A DNA stretch of 64,000 bases from CAVTUU01 sp045804965 (GTDB taxonomy: Bacteria; Chloroflexota; Chloroflexia; Thermomicrobiales; UBA6265): assembly GCA_045804965.1 (NCBI GenBank), contig JBJMMD010000027.1:1-64000 (forward strand), in the 5' to 3' direction. The notes under the pieces are model-generated. The model did not search any database. It was not told where the DNA came from and saw only the letters and a list, made by a program, of their open reading frames with translations. A program made the position numbers and the translations under genes. Below, in pieces: positions 50,945 to 59,398 of the stretch (position 1 is the first letter of the stretch; the number at the start of each line of letters is the position of its first letter).

Positions 50945-51814
50945 ACGGCGGCCAAACGCGACGATCGCCGGAATGCCGAGAAACGTCGCCGCTCCGATAA
51001 GAAAGTCGCCAAGAAGATACGGACCATTTGGTTTCTTCGACCGTGATGGCGGAACGTAGCTGTGCATGTTCCACCACAAGACGATCGTCTCGCGCATCGC
51101 GCGTAAGATGACCTTCGGTGAACCGCCTGATGCTTCGCCGGCAACTCGCGGATAGTGATGGACGCCCACTTGCTCGACCGTCGCGCCTTGTCTGCGAGCT
51201 TTTGCTTGGATCTCGGTATTGATCAGGGCGCCAGGCGCAGTGAGCTCCATCGAACGAAGCAAATCGCCCCGAAAAATCTTGAACGCGCAGTCGATGTCAT
51301 GAAGACGGACGCCGAACAGTACCCTCACAGTCAGATTGAACACCTCGGCGAACAAACGGCGATGGAACGGATCGTTTCGCTCCAATCGCACGCCGGCCAC
51401 GATGTCAAACTTGCCGACAAAAGGCGCCAAGAGCGAGATATCGGCGACGTCGAACTGGCGGTCCGAATCCATGAACATGACGAAGTCACATGTCGTCGCG
51501 CCGAAACCCGTCGTCAGCGCGCCGCCGTACCCTTTGTTCCGTCTATGGTGAATCGAGCGAACGCGCGCATCGTTGCCAGCGAGATCATCGATGATTTCCG
51601 CGGTCCGATCTCGACTGCCATCGTCGACGACGATGATCTCGAACGCGGAGGTGAATTTCGGCAAAACGTCGATGGCTTGTTCGACGACGTATTGAATATT
51701 TTGTTCTTCGTTGTGCGCTGGCAAGACGAGCGACAAACTGCCCGGCAATCGCACAATATCTTGGGAGCTCCCCTTTGTTGCGGGAGCGGGACGCACGATC
51801 TTAACTGCAGGCAC
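50927..51814 (-). CDS. Family 2 glycosyltransferase (polyprenyl-phosphate type)
   Basis: 295 residues from GTG 51814, just after the vanW stop; a longer frame overlaps vanW by 52 nt. GT-A fold with SLSLVLPAHNEEQNIQYVVE, FEIIVVDDGSRDRTAEIIDD, RRNKGYGGALTTGFGATTCD and DFVMFMDSDRQFD, like enzymes that load a sugar on polyprenyl phosphate. Later HDIDCAFKIFRGDLLRSMEL and a likely membrane-attached C-terminus (LGDFLIGAATFLGIPAIVAF). Probably builds a lipid-linked sugar donor for envelope modification. Last gene of a minus-strand cluster with vanW and two FHA genes. Confidence 0.88.
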   Translation of the reverse strand: MPAVKIVRPAPATKGSSQDIVRLPGSLSLVLPAHNEEQNIQYVVEQAIDVLPKFTSAFEIIVVDDGSRDRTAEIIDDLAGNDARVRSIHHRRNKGYGGALTTGFGATTCDFVMFMDSDRQFDVADISLLAPFVGKFDIVAGVRLERNDPFHRRLFAEVFNLTVRVLFGVRLHDIDCAFKIFRGDLLRSMELTAPGALINTEIQAKARRQGATVEQVGVHHYPRVAGEASGGSPKVILRAMRETIVLWWNMHSYVPPSRSKKPNGPYLLGDFLIGAATFLGIPAIVAFGRRLFRRN

Positions 51815-51819
51815 TCTAC

Positions 51820-53730
51820 TTATTCCTGTCCAACTGGCGCTTGACCCTTCATATCGGGGCTCACCTTCCACACATTTCCGCGAGCACTGAACGCGGTGAT
51901 CCAGTCGTCTGAGCGAAGTTCTTTGCCATTCCGGTCATAGACCTTGCGATGGTAAGCGACGGTCACGCCTTCTTGAGCGGTCTCCGTCTGCTCGACGGTC
52001 CCTGGGTCCAACTTCGAATCGACAAGTTCCATATCGTCCTTTGGCGGCACCGGATCACCGAATTGCGGATCGCTCAAATCGACGGTGTAGCCGAGATCGC
52101 CGCCATAAATGATGACGACGACTTGCGTGCCTTGGGTATAGGACTCGATCAGCATCCAAGAATCAGTGTCATTAAGAAACTTGAAGTCCCCGCCTGGCGC
52201 GAACGGGTTGCCCTCGGGTTGGAGGATCGAGGCGTCGATGCCCGCGGGCCAATCGTCAAGCTCGTAAAATTTCAAACGGTAGAGGTGGGGGTGCCATTCG
52301 GTGATTTCGAGTCCTCCCAGGAGCGCCGCACGGTAAACGGTCGTCGAAACCTGACAAATGCCGCCGCCGATATCGCGCCCGATACGCTCGCCGTCAACGA
52401 CCTGGGATTCGACGAATCCAGAATCTTTGCTAATTACGCCGATCGCGTGGTTAAACGAGAATTCTTCGCCCGGAGCGATGAGCGTGTCATTCAAGAGCGA
52501 AGCGCCAACTTGGATGTTCGTCGACCGGCCCTCGTCGGAACCCTGGAAGTTTGAGTCGCCCGCCGAAATGCGCTTCACGATGCCTAAGGCCCCGAGATTA
52601 TTGCTGTCGACGCGCGGATTGATCACCGAAACCGGCACTTGGACGTCCGCATGATTGGAGAAGAAACTTTCGCTCACTTGTTTCGCCAAGGTCGACTGGC
52701 GAAGCTTGATGCCAATCACGCTCGGTTCGACGGCCACTAAGTGCTTGTTCCAGCCGACGACGGCATCCTTCGGTTCGCGATTGATGTCGTCCTTCAGCTT
52801 GCCGCTGAGCCACTTTGCGAGACCTTCCTCGTCAAGCGAGATCGTTACGGCTTCGGCTCCGGTCTTGGTCGGATCGACGTTTTGGACGACAAACTGCCCG
52901 AGGTCTTCAGGTCTAAGCGTCCAGTGTTGATCGTTGTATCGAACCTTAATTTGTCGCGACATTGCTGTCTGGACTTGACCTTGAGCAGCTGTGAGATCCG
53001 CTGCATGCACATTTGCCGTGACGGAAATGACCGGCAACGCTGAGGTTTTGGGTTGCAACTGCCGAAGCGTGTTCGTGACGATTTCTTGAGCTTGTTGGCG
53101 ATTGACAATCGTGCCATTGGCCTCAGGAACGATCGTTACCTGGCGACCGCCGATCTGCAAATACGCGTCATGGGGTGGCAACCCGAGCTGCGCATCGACT
53201 TGGTCGAACCAGGCTTCGAGCTTGGCGTTATCGATCGTGATTTGCAGCGGCAACCGGCGGTCGTGTTGCAGAAATCCACGGGTCGTCTTGAGGCGTTCCC
53301 AAGCGTTGTCTTCACGTCCGACCGCGTACGCGTTCTCGATCGCGCTGTTCGCGTCGAACGTGACGCCCAGGTCGCTGAGCTTTGGCGACCACGTGCGATC
53401 GCCATAAGTGAACGTGACCGCTTGGTTGTCAAGCGTCGCTGCCCGATTCTCGAGCTCTTTTTCAGCGTCGTTATAGGTCAAACCACCGATACGCATGTCG
53501 GCAACATAGACTGTCGGATAAATCCGATTGTCATAAGACATACGGAGCCAAAGAAGCGCCCAAGCCGCGCCAATCAACAAGACGGCGGCACCGATGATCG
53601 ATCTGGTGCCGAGGCGTCTCAGGCGATTGCGGAACGAAAGCGGGGAAGGCTGATTCTGTGGTGGAGATTCTTCTACGGGGCCGGAAATCGGCGCGCGCGG
53701 ATCAAGCGAAATGGCAGGCTCGTGGTGCAA
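51820..53730 (-). CDS. VanW family peptidoglycan-binding-like membrane protein
   Basis: 636 residues. One TM near the N-terminus (SIIGAAVLLIGAAWALLWLR, about 43-62) leads to an extracytoplasmic part with two PG-binding-4-like repeats (DMRIGGLTYNDAEKELENRA, and a second at about 200-330) and a C-terminal VanW domain: LIAPGEEFSFNHAIGVISKD, then IGGGICQVSTTVYRAALLGG. A G5-like region is possible near the end. Start TTG 53730 with AGGGGG upstream. Function is not established for VanW proteins; the name comes from vancomycin resistance clusters, but this is a common chromosomal gene and no van genes are present. Next to the FHA pair. Confidence 0.88.
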   Translation of the reverse strand: MHHEPAISLDPRAPISGPVEESPPQNQPSPLSFRNRLRRLGTRSIIGAAVLLIGAAWALLWLRMSYDNRIYPTVYVADMRIGGLTYNDAEKELENRAATLDNQAVTFTYGDRTWSPKLSDLGVTFDANSAIENAYAVGREDNAWERLKTTRGFLQHDRRLPLQITIDNAKLEAWFDQVDAQLGLPPHDAYLQIGGRQVTIVPEANGTIVNRQQAQEIVTNTLRQLQPKTSALPVISVTANVHAADLTAAQGQVQTAMSRQIKVRYNDQHWTLRPEDLGQFVVQNVDPTKTGAEAVTISLDEEGLAKWLSGKLKDDINREPKDAVVGWNKHLVAVEPSVIGIKLRQSTLAKQVSESFFSNHADVQVPVSVINPRVDSNNLGALGIVKRISAGDSNFQGSDEGRSTNIQVGASLLNDTLIAPGEEFSFNHAIGVISKDSGFVESQVVDGERIGRDIGGGICQVSTTVYRAALLGGLEITEWHPHLYRLKFYELDDWPAGIDASILQPEGNPFAPGGDFKFLNDTDSWMLIESYTQGTQVVVIIYGGDLGYTVDLSDPQFGDPVPPKDDMELVDSKLDPGTVEQTETAQEGVTVAYHRKVYDRNGKELRSDDWITAFSARGNVWKVSPDMKGQAPVGQE

Positions 53731-53808
53731 CGCGATTTCCCCCTGTTCGTCCCGCGAGGTGATCGAAGCGGCGAGCCTATGAAGCTCGACGACGATGCGG
53801 GGCGCCCC

Positions 53809-54267
53809 TCAAGGCAGGAACTCTAGCTTAACTCGCCCGAATTGTATTACGTCCCCGGGCTGTATGTCTTCTGGATGGAGCACGCTATGTCCATTGAGAT
53901 ACGTTCCATTCGTACTTCCCAGATCTTTGACTTGCCAGCGCCCGTCGAAGGGCATGAGTTCGGCGTGTTCACTGGACATGTATGGTTCTTGAATGATGAG
54001 GTCGCAATCAGGATGACGACCAACCACCGTTTGTCCATTCAGACTGAATGTCGTGCCGAGCGGTAACGCGGATTCCGCCGGTTCGATGACAACCAAGCTC
54101 GCCGTTCGACGTTTCGTTGATCCGCGCGATTTCGCCGGGCTCCGGCTGAGCGCGACGAGCTCGCGCATGGAAACGCGCACGATTTGGTACAGAAACAGGT
54201 AGAGCAGCGCGATGAACGCCAACCGCAGCAGGAGGATGAACCAGTCAAACGAAATGTAATCGCTCAA
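53809..54267 (-). CDS. fhaB: FHA-domain membrane protein (FhaB-like)
   Basis: 152 residues. An N-terminal TM helix (FILLLRLAFIALLYLFLYQI) and a basic linker precede one FHA domain (about 65-150): TVVGRHPDCDLIIQEPYMSS then EHAELMPFDGRWQVKDLGST with NGTYLNG. FHA domains bind phosphothreonine, so it is a likely partner of a Ser/Thr kinase. The layout equals actinobacterial FhaB/FipA. The start TTG 54267 is not well supported by a ribosome-binding site. 31 nt downstream of fhaA on the same strand. Confidence 0.88.
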   Translation of the reverse strand: MSDYISFDWFILLLRLAFIALLYLFLYQIVRVSMRELVALSRSPAKSRGSTKRRTASLVVIEPAESALPLGTTFSLNGQTVVGRHPDCDLIIQEPYMSSEHAELMPFDGRWQVKDLGSTNGTYLNGHSVLHPEDIQPGDVIQFGRVKLEFLP

Positions 54268-54298
54268 TGGTTGGATTTCTGACGAGCCACCAAACCGG

Positions 54299-55060
54299 CT
54301 AACGTCCGCCCTGGAATGAAAGAATCTGGAGCGTCAATGTTCCGAACGAAACTTCATCGCCGGCCCGAATGCTCTGCGATTTGATCTGCTTTCCGTTGAC
54401 GCGTGTGCCATTCGTGCTGTCGAGATCCACGATCCGCATGTCGTCCTGACTGAACTCGAACCGCGCATGATGGCGGGAAACATCACCCGATTCAAGCACT
54501 AAGTCGTTGTCCATCGAACGTCCAACGGTCGTGATCGGCTTCCGCAATATCATTTCCTGACCGAATTGAGCGCCGGAGATGAAGCGGATTCGTAGCGGCG
54601 GCACACCTGACGTTTCGCGAATCACACGATAGACCTCGGTTCGTTGAATCGCCTCTTGTTCTTGGGGTCCGAGATCGGGTCGGTCGGCAATTGCCGCAGA
54701 AACCTGGATTGCCCGCTTCGGCACCGTCTCATCGCCGATGATCTGCACGCGGATGCGATCGATGGTCGTCATGTCGTTTTCACCGGCGACTTCGCCGAGC
54801 CAGGTTTCCATTTGCCGACAGAGCGACGACACATAATCCGCGAAAACCACCATGTCTTCAGGATGCATCGCGACATGGTAGTCGTTGGGGACAAGGGTGG
54901 AATCGACTGATACGACTTGATTCGCCATCATGGCTCGTTCGAGTTTCCGGCCGATTTCGGCAGGCTGAATCGGACTACGAAAGACGCGCCCGATGGAACC
55001 TTCCATCAGGCGTTCGAATGATTGTTCGAATCGGTCAAGAATGTTCACACGTCGGTCCAT
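54299..55060 (-). CDS. fhaA: FhaA-like protein (DUF3662 plus FHA)
   Basis: 253 residues, cytoplasmic. The N-terminal DUF3662 domain (about 1-120) reads FEQSFERLMEGSIGRVFRSP, then IQPAEIGRKLERAMMANQVV and VPNDYHVAMHPEDM. A linker leads to an FHA domain (about 165-250): TTVGRSMDNDLVLESGDVSR then HHARFEFSQ and DLDSTNGTRVNGKQI. The same architecture as actinobacterial FhaA, which links Ser/Thr kinase signalling to cell-wall synthesis. Start ATG 55060, with a near-consensus promoter 42-71 nt upstream. Head of the cluster fhaA-fhaB-vanW-GT2. No kinase gene is in this window; a PP2C phosphatase gene lies about 4 kb away. Confidence 0.92.
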   Translation of the reverse strand: MDRRVNILDRFEQSFERLMEGSIGRVFRSPIQPAEIGRKLERAMMANQVVSVDSTLVPNDYHVAMHPEDMVVFADYVSSLCRQMETWLGEVAGENDMTTIDRIRVQIIGDETVPKRAIQVSAAIADRPDLGPQEQEAIQRTEVYRVIRETSGVPPLRIRFISGAQFGQEMILRKPITTVGRSMDNDLVLESGDVSRHHARFEFSQDDMRIVDLDSTNGTRVNGKQIKSQSIRAGDEVSFGTLTLQILSFQGGR

Positions 55061-55101
55061 GGCGACAGGTGGCTTCGATGATTTGAAGGCAGCCTAGAGC
55101 G

Positions 55102-55131
55102 ATTATAGGTTTGGGCCGAAACTAGGGTCAA
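55102..55131 (-). promoter_or_regulatory. fhaA promoter
   Basis: On the minus strand TTGACC (55131-55126), 18-nt spacer, TATAAT (55107-55102). Start near 55095, 35 nt before the ATG. The -35 lies inside the last codons of the upstream membrane-protein gene. Confidence 0.75.
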
Positions 55132-56033
55132 CGAGTTCCCAGTTCGCGATTTGTCTGGTCATCAAAACTCAGGAAGCTCCGCTCGCGTTTCCCGATTACA
55201 AACCGCAGGAAATGGTAGATCGCATAAACCTCGAGCGCGAACGGGAAATATCCGCCGTAACCGAGCACTGGCATCTCGAACAAGTGAAATCGACCAGCAA
55301 AGGTGACGTCATAGATCCACTTTGGCATCGACCAATAGTTCCACATTTCCCAGAAAAATCCGCAAGTGATCCCCGCGGCAAACAGGATGACCACCGTGTT
55401 CCACTGATTGCGCGCGACCTGCTGGGAAATGCTTGGTTGGTCGAAGAGCGCATTGACCGGATCGAGGGCGAAGAAGACTCCGATCCACACGAACGGAAAG
55501 AAATAGTGCGGAACGGCAACGGAAAGTACGAATAGAATGAGGCCCCCAACCGCGATCGCGACGAGACCGCGCCGCGACGGCTTGATCGCCATCAGCCGCC
55601 ACGAACGGCGGGCCAGCCAAGTCGTGGCATACAGCTCCGACGTCTCGAACACGGCGGGAATGACCGTCGAAAAGGAGAGCGAGGCTTCAAAGTGAGATTG
55701 CCATGGACCGACCTGTTGGGAGACAAGATAGTGCCAATTGTCGAGGAAATGATTCGCCAATTCGAAGAGCCACCAGAGTGGGATCGAGGCGACGAAGAGC
55801 CCGACGAACTCGGACCGGCTGCGAGCGAAGGGCGAGGAACCCGCGCGGCAGAGGACAAGGCCGTCGACCGACAAGACATATCCCAGCCAGATCGAAAAAA
55901 ACGTGTGCTCAGAAAGGGGAGGATTGCCGAACCATGCTATTGGCCAGGCAAAAGCGAGCAGCAATATCCCGACAATGAGTTGGGCCGGAACCTTGAATCC
56001 TTCTGCTGACCTGACTCGACTCAGCGTGTTCAC
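55128..56033 (-). CDS. Unknown multi-pass membrane protein
   Basis: 301 residues; not a family I can name. GTG 56033, with AAGG 8-9 nt upstream. About seven or eight hydrophobic segments: LIVGILLLAFAWPIAWFG, LFVASIPLWWLFELANHFLD, LVAIAVGGLILFVLSVAVPH and TVVILFAAGITCGFFWEMWN. The stretch GFFWEMWNYWSMPKWIYDVT and the aromatic-rich loops are distinctive and look conserved. Its last codons overlap the fhaA promoter. Same strand as the FHA genes, but probably a separate unit. Divergent from rpe. Confidence 0.7.
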   Translation of the reverse strand: MNTLSRVRSAEGFKVPAQLIVGILLLAFAWPIAWFGNPPLSEHTFFSIWLGYVLSVDGLVLCRAGSSPFARSRSEFVGLFVASIPLWWLFELANHFLDNWHYLVSQQVGPWQSHFEASLSFSTVIPAVFETSELYATTWLARRSWRLMAIKPSRRGLVAIAVGGLILFVLSVAVPHYFFPFVWIGVFFALDPVNALFDQPSISQQVARNQWNTVVILFAAGITCGFFWEMWNYWSMPKWIYDVTFAGRFHLFEMPVLGYGGYFPFALEVYAIYHFLRFVIGKRERSFLSFDDQTNRELGTR

Positions 56034-56166
56034 CGCTACCTTCGACCCATGCTTAACGATTTCACCAATTCTCTGTGATCAACATTGGCGAGTATAGTGC
56101 CGCAGATTTCTACAAGTCGCCGTCAGCGTGTTCATTGCACGCTGGACCATCGAGAGCGAAAGAGCG

Positions 56167-56838
56167 ATGCAGCCAGTTTGGATCGGGCCCTCAATTTTAA
56201 CCGCGGATTTTCTGCACCTTGGCAATGACATTGTCGCAGCCGAGGAAGCCGGGGTTGATTACATTCATCTCGACGTCATGGACGGGCGGTTCGTGCCCAA
56301 CATCTCGTTCGGCCTGCCCATCGCCAACGCCGTCCGACGAGCAACGAAGCTCCCGCTTGATGTGCATCTCATGATTGTCGAACCTGAGCTCTACGTGGAG
56401 CGCTTCGTCGAGGCCGGGGCAGATGTCGTCACCGTGCACGTCGAAGCCTGTCGCCATTTGCATGGAACGCTGCGCGCGATCGGGGAAGCTGGCGCCACTT
56501 CGAGTGTAGCGCTCAATCCTGCCACACCGTTGGCCGCCATCGAGGAAGTCATTCCCCTGCTGGGCGAGGTGCTGTTGATGAGCGTAAATCCTGGCTTTGG
56601 CGGGCAAACATTCATCCCGCTGGTGATTGACAAGATTCGACGGTTACGAACGGTCCTCGATGAACGGAACCCTTCGTGCCGGTTGCAAGTCGACGGCGGT
56701 ATCAAGCCGTCCAATATTTCGAAGATCGTCGAGGCCGGGGCGGACACGATTGTGGTCGGCTCGGCGGTCTATGCACCTGACAAAGACGTTTTTTCCGCGG
56801 TTTCGCAATTGCGCGCGGCACTCAGCGCGGCATGCTAA
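56167..56838 (+). CDS. rpe: Ribulose-phosphate 3-epimerase
   Basis: Interconverts ribulose 5-phosphate and xylulose 5-phosphate. 223 residues from ATG 56167 (MQPVWIGPSILTADF); the frame is open 39 nt earlier without homology. TIM barrel motifs: YIHLDVMDGRFVPNISFGLP, PLDVHLMIVEPELYVERFVE, VLLMSVNPGFGGQTFIP and LQVDGGIKPSNISKIVEAGA, with metal-ligand His and Asp residues in place. The -10-like TATAGT at 56093-56098 lacks a good -35. Its stop overlaps the convergent exporter gene by 4 nt. Confidence 0.94.
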   Translation: MQPVWIGPSILTADFLHLGNDIVAAEEAGVDYIHLDVMDGRFVPNISFGLPIANAVRRATKLPLDVHLMIVEPELYVERFVEAGADVVTVHVEACRHLHGTLRAIGEAGATSSVALNPATPLAAIEEVIPLLGEVLLMSVNPGFGGQTFIPLVIDKIRRLRTVLDERNPSCRLQVDGGIKPSNISKIVEAGADTIVVGSAVYAPDKDVFSAVSQLRAALSAAC

Positions 56839-58472
56839 CTATCTGACTCCGGTTGAACCGGCAGCGCTTGCTGCCTCACGCCCGCTCGACTAAGTAAACT
56901 AATCGGTATCAGCGCCACTGCCGCGATTGCGGCCGCAGCTAAAAACGTCTCCCGTATTACCTGGACGCTCAGCGGGATCACGTGCTGCTGGATGAATTCA
57001 TTCTGCCGGAGCAAGAATTGAGCGGTTGTTTCACCTTGGTTTCGGACAACCGGCTTGAGGCGTTCGGTTAGGCCCTGTAACCGGTGGACCCCGACCGCGG
57101 TAAATGCCGAGATGCCGATAGTCATCCCGAGCAGGCGGGAGACAAGTGTCAAACCCGCGGCGATGCCCCGGTCCTCAGATGGAGCGGCGTCGATGGCCGT
57201 AGCGGAGAGGGGCGCGATCACTAATCCGAACCCTCCGCCGGCGATCATGAGTCCAGGAATCATGCCAACAAGGTGCTCGTTCCGAAGACCGAGCCAAAGC
57301 GCCGAAAAACCAACAACGACCAAAACGACCCCGAGTGATGCAGTCGACCCTGCGTTGAGGCGATTGGTGATAAGGCCCCCGGACAGCGAGAAGACTGCCA
57401 TCACTAACGTAAACGGTACGAGCATGAACGCACTCACGAGACTAATGTGATCCTCGGCAACGAGGATCGAAACGACAATCGGCACGTCGACCATCGCGAC
57501 GATGAGCGAGGCTCCGATAAGAAAATTCGCGACGACCGCACACGCGAAACGACGCCGGCCAAACAGTCGAAGCGGGATCGCAGGGTTCTCAGTTCGTGAC
57601 TCCCAAAAAATGAACAAACCAACTAGGACCGCGCTCACGGCCAAGAGCGGGACCAGATAGGACCCGAGCGGATTGCTCGTGCCCCCGAGCGCACGCAGGG
57701 CCGAGCCACCGCGGTTCCCAAACTCGCCGCCAGACGACAACCCGACATTGAGGCAGACCAATGCCGCGCCGAGCAGGAGGACGCCAAGAATATCGAGTTG
57801 TCGAACGGCTGCCGCGGTGGACCGTTCGCGGCCCACTCCGCGGACAGAGTGGCCGACTCCTGCAACGACGAGAAGTCCAATTGGGATGTTGATGTAAAAG
57901 ATCCAGCGCCATGGTTCCGACGCGTTCTTGAGCACGGTAACGACGGCAGCGCCCCAAATGGGACCGAGTACCCAACCCAGCGTATCGACGGCGCCGACGA
58001 TACCGAGCGCGGCGAAGCGGCGTCCGGTGGGAAGGAGGTCACCGACGAGGGCAATGGTGACCGGCAGCAACGCGCCGCCTCCGGCGCCTTGCACTGCCCG
58101 TGCGGCGATGAGCATGGGCAGATCGTTTGCAAGCGCACAACCAAGTGAGCCTAAGAGGAATACTGCGATCGAGATTTCGAAGGCGATTCCTCGACCCACA
58201 ATATCGGAAACCTTGCCCATAAGGGGGATCGCGACAAGATAGGCGAGTAAGTAAGCGTTGACAACCCAAACGTAGCGATCGATGTCTGCAGTATTGATCT
58301 CGAGATCGATAACGATCCGGGGTAACAGCGTGGCAATGACCGTGAGATCGAGCGCACCGAGCAAAACCGCGGCGAGGGCCGCGAAAAACGCCCGGCGCGC
58401 GGTAGGATCAATCGGAAGTGCACCAGAGGGTGAAGCTGAGGATGCTTCCTTGCGACTAGGAGGGAGGCTCAA
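56835..58472 (-). CDS. MFS exporter, EmrB/DHA2 drug-resistance type
   Basis: About 545 residues from TTG 58472. The frame is open to 58619, but that overlaps the upstream lipoprotein gene; 58472 still overlaps it by 17 nt. Fourteen hydrophobic segments, as in the DHA2 family. Motif D1-like DLTVIATLLPRIVIDLE, motif A-like region PLMGKVSDIVGRGIAFEISI, then ARAVQGAGGGALLPVTIALV and motif C-like GWVLGPIWGAAVV. Exports drugs or other amphiphiles by proton antiport; substrate not predictable. The upstream gene encodes a lipoprotein of the LprG/LppX type; in mycobacteria LprG is paired with the MFS pump P55 (Rv1410c), and this arrangement looks the same. Confidence 0.86.
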   Translation of the reverse strand: MSLPPSRKEASSASPSGALPIDPTARRAFFAALAAVLLGALDLTVIATLLPRIVIDLEINTADIDRYVWVVNAYLLAYLVAIPLMGKVSDIVGRGIAFEISIAVFLLGSLGCALANDLPMLIAARAVQGAGGGALLPVTIALVGDLLPTGRRFAALGIVGAVDTLGWVLGPIWGAAVVTVLKNASEPWRWIFYINIPIGLLVVAGVGHSVRGVGRERSTAAAVRQLDILGVLLLGAALVCLNVGLSSGGEFGNRGGSALRALGGTSNPLGSYLVPLLAVSAVLVGLFIFWESRTENPAIPLRLFGRRRFACAVVANFLIGASLIVAMVDVPIVVSILVAEDHISLVSAFMLVPFTLVMAVFSLSGGLITNRLNAGSTASLGVVLVVVGFSALWLGLRNEHLVGMIPGLMIAGGGFGLVIAPLSATAIDAAPSEDRGIAAGLTLVSRLLGMTIGISAFTAVGVHRLQGLTERLKPVVRNQGETTAQFLLRQNEFIQQHVIPLSVQVIRETFLAAAAIAAVALIPISLLSRAGVRQQALPVQPESDS

Positions 58473-59187
58473 CGGTGATCTTCTTGTTTTGATCGTAGAG
58501 GTCGAGCGTCCACGTCGCGGGATGAACATTATCGGCGCTCGCGGGTTCGGCGAGTTTCGCTCGAAGCAAATCAAAGGTACGGGCGTCAATCCAAACATCG
58601 ACCGCCACGGGTGAACCATGCATAGTGCTTGAGGTCACCGGACCGACAACCTCCTCGGTCACCGAGCCGGTGACGTGATAGCTCGCTTTCCCATCAATCT
58701 CCTCCATTCCGACAATTTGCGGGTCGGTCACCTTGTTCATGACTGGACCAACGCCGCCCTGATTATCAAAGAGCACCGAGGGATCGTAGGAGAATTCTTC
58801 CGGGGCCGCACCCCAGTTGCCCGTGATCAGGTTTGTCGCCCAGGTCTGGCCGCTAATCGAGATGATCTCCGTCGATAGGGTGACTCCAGGCTTGATTTTG
58901 ATCTTGAAGCGCGCGTGAACACGATCGGGGCGTTGAAGCTCTCCGTTCGCCTCAAGCAACTGAATCGTTTTGGCGTTGTCGACGTAGGTAACGCCGTCCA
59001 CGCCGAGACGGAACCGAAGCGATTGTGTCGACGCCATTCGTTGGCTGGAAGTAGCGAGGATTTCACTGACAGTGGGAGTCGCCGATGGCGTTTTCTCTGG
59101 AGATCCATCTGAGCCGCCGCACGCAGCGAGAAAGAGCACCGCGCCGAGCAAATAGATAAAGCGATGGTTGTCTAAGGAGCGCGGCAC
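58456..59187 (-). CDS. LprG/LppX-like lipoprotein
   Basis: 243 residues from GTG 59187, chosen for its signal peptide with lipobox FIYLLGAVLFLAACGG (LAAC, about 10-25) and an AAAGGG 7 nt upstream. The mature protein is beta-rich, with SSQRMASTQSLRFRLGVDGV, then YDPSVLFDNQGGVGPVMNKV and DGKASYHVTGSVTE, which resembles the LppX_LprAFG fold that binds lipids. In mycobacteria such a lipoprotein (LprG) works with an MFS pump (P55) to move lipids outward. Here the pump gene follows directly, so a lipid or drug export pair is a fair inference. The match is by eye. Confidence 0.78.
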   Translation of the reverse strand: MPRSLDNHRFIYLLGAVLFLAACGGSDGSPEKTPSATPTVSEILATSSQRMASTQSLRFRLGVDGVTYVDNAKTIQLLEANGELQRPDRVHARFKIKIKPGVTLSTEIISISGQTWATNLITGNWGAAPEEFSYDPSVLFDNQGGVGPVMNKVTDPQIVGMEEIDGKASYHVTGSVTEEVVGPVTSSTMHGSPVAVDVWIDARTFDLLRAKLAEPASADNVHPATWTLDLYDQNKKITVEPPS

Positions 59188-59323
59188 AGGATGGCCCTTT
59201 CTCCTCAAGCAGTAGCGGCGCGTCGACACGGGACAGACCCACTCGGGCCAGTGTAGCAGCGTACGCCGAGTCAACGACGGGGAACGGCACAGCGGTTATT
59301 CGCGAATTAGGACGAAAGGTCTT

Positions 59324-59353
59324 TTGCCCGCGGCTTCTAGACCGTGCTATTAT
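59324..59353 (+). promoter_or_regulatory. PP2C gene promoter
   Basis: TTGCCC (59324-59329), 18-nt spacer, TGC-TATTAT (-10 at 59348-59353, with a TGN extension). Start near 59360, about 40 nt before the GTG. Confidence 0.5.
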
Positions 59354-59398
59354 CCGGCGCCGACATGGGCAGATCGATCAGTGACATGTGGTTAAACA

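Noticed and set aside
51820..53730. VanW as evidence of vancomycin resistance
   Set aside because: No vanH/A/X or regulator genes are present; VanW-domain proteins are common chromosomal envelope proteins.
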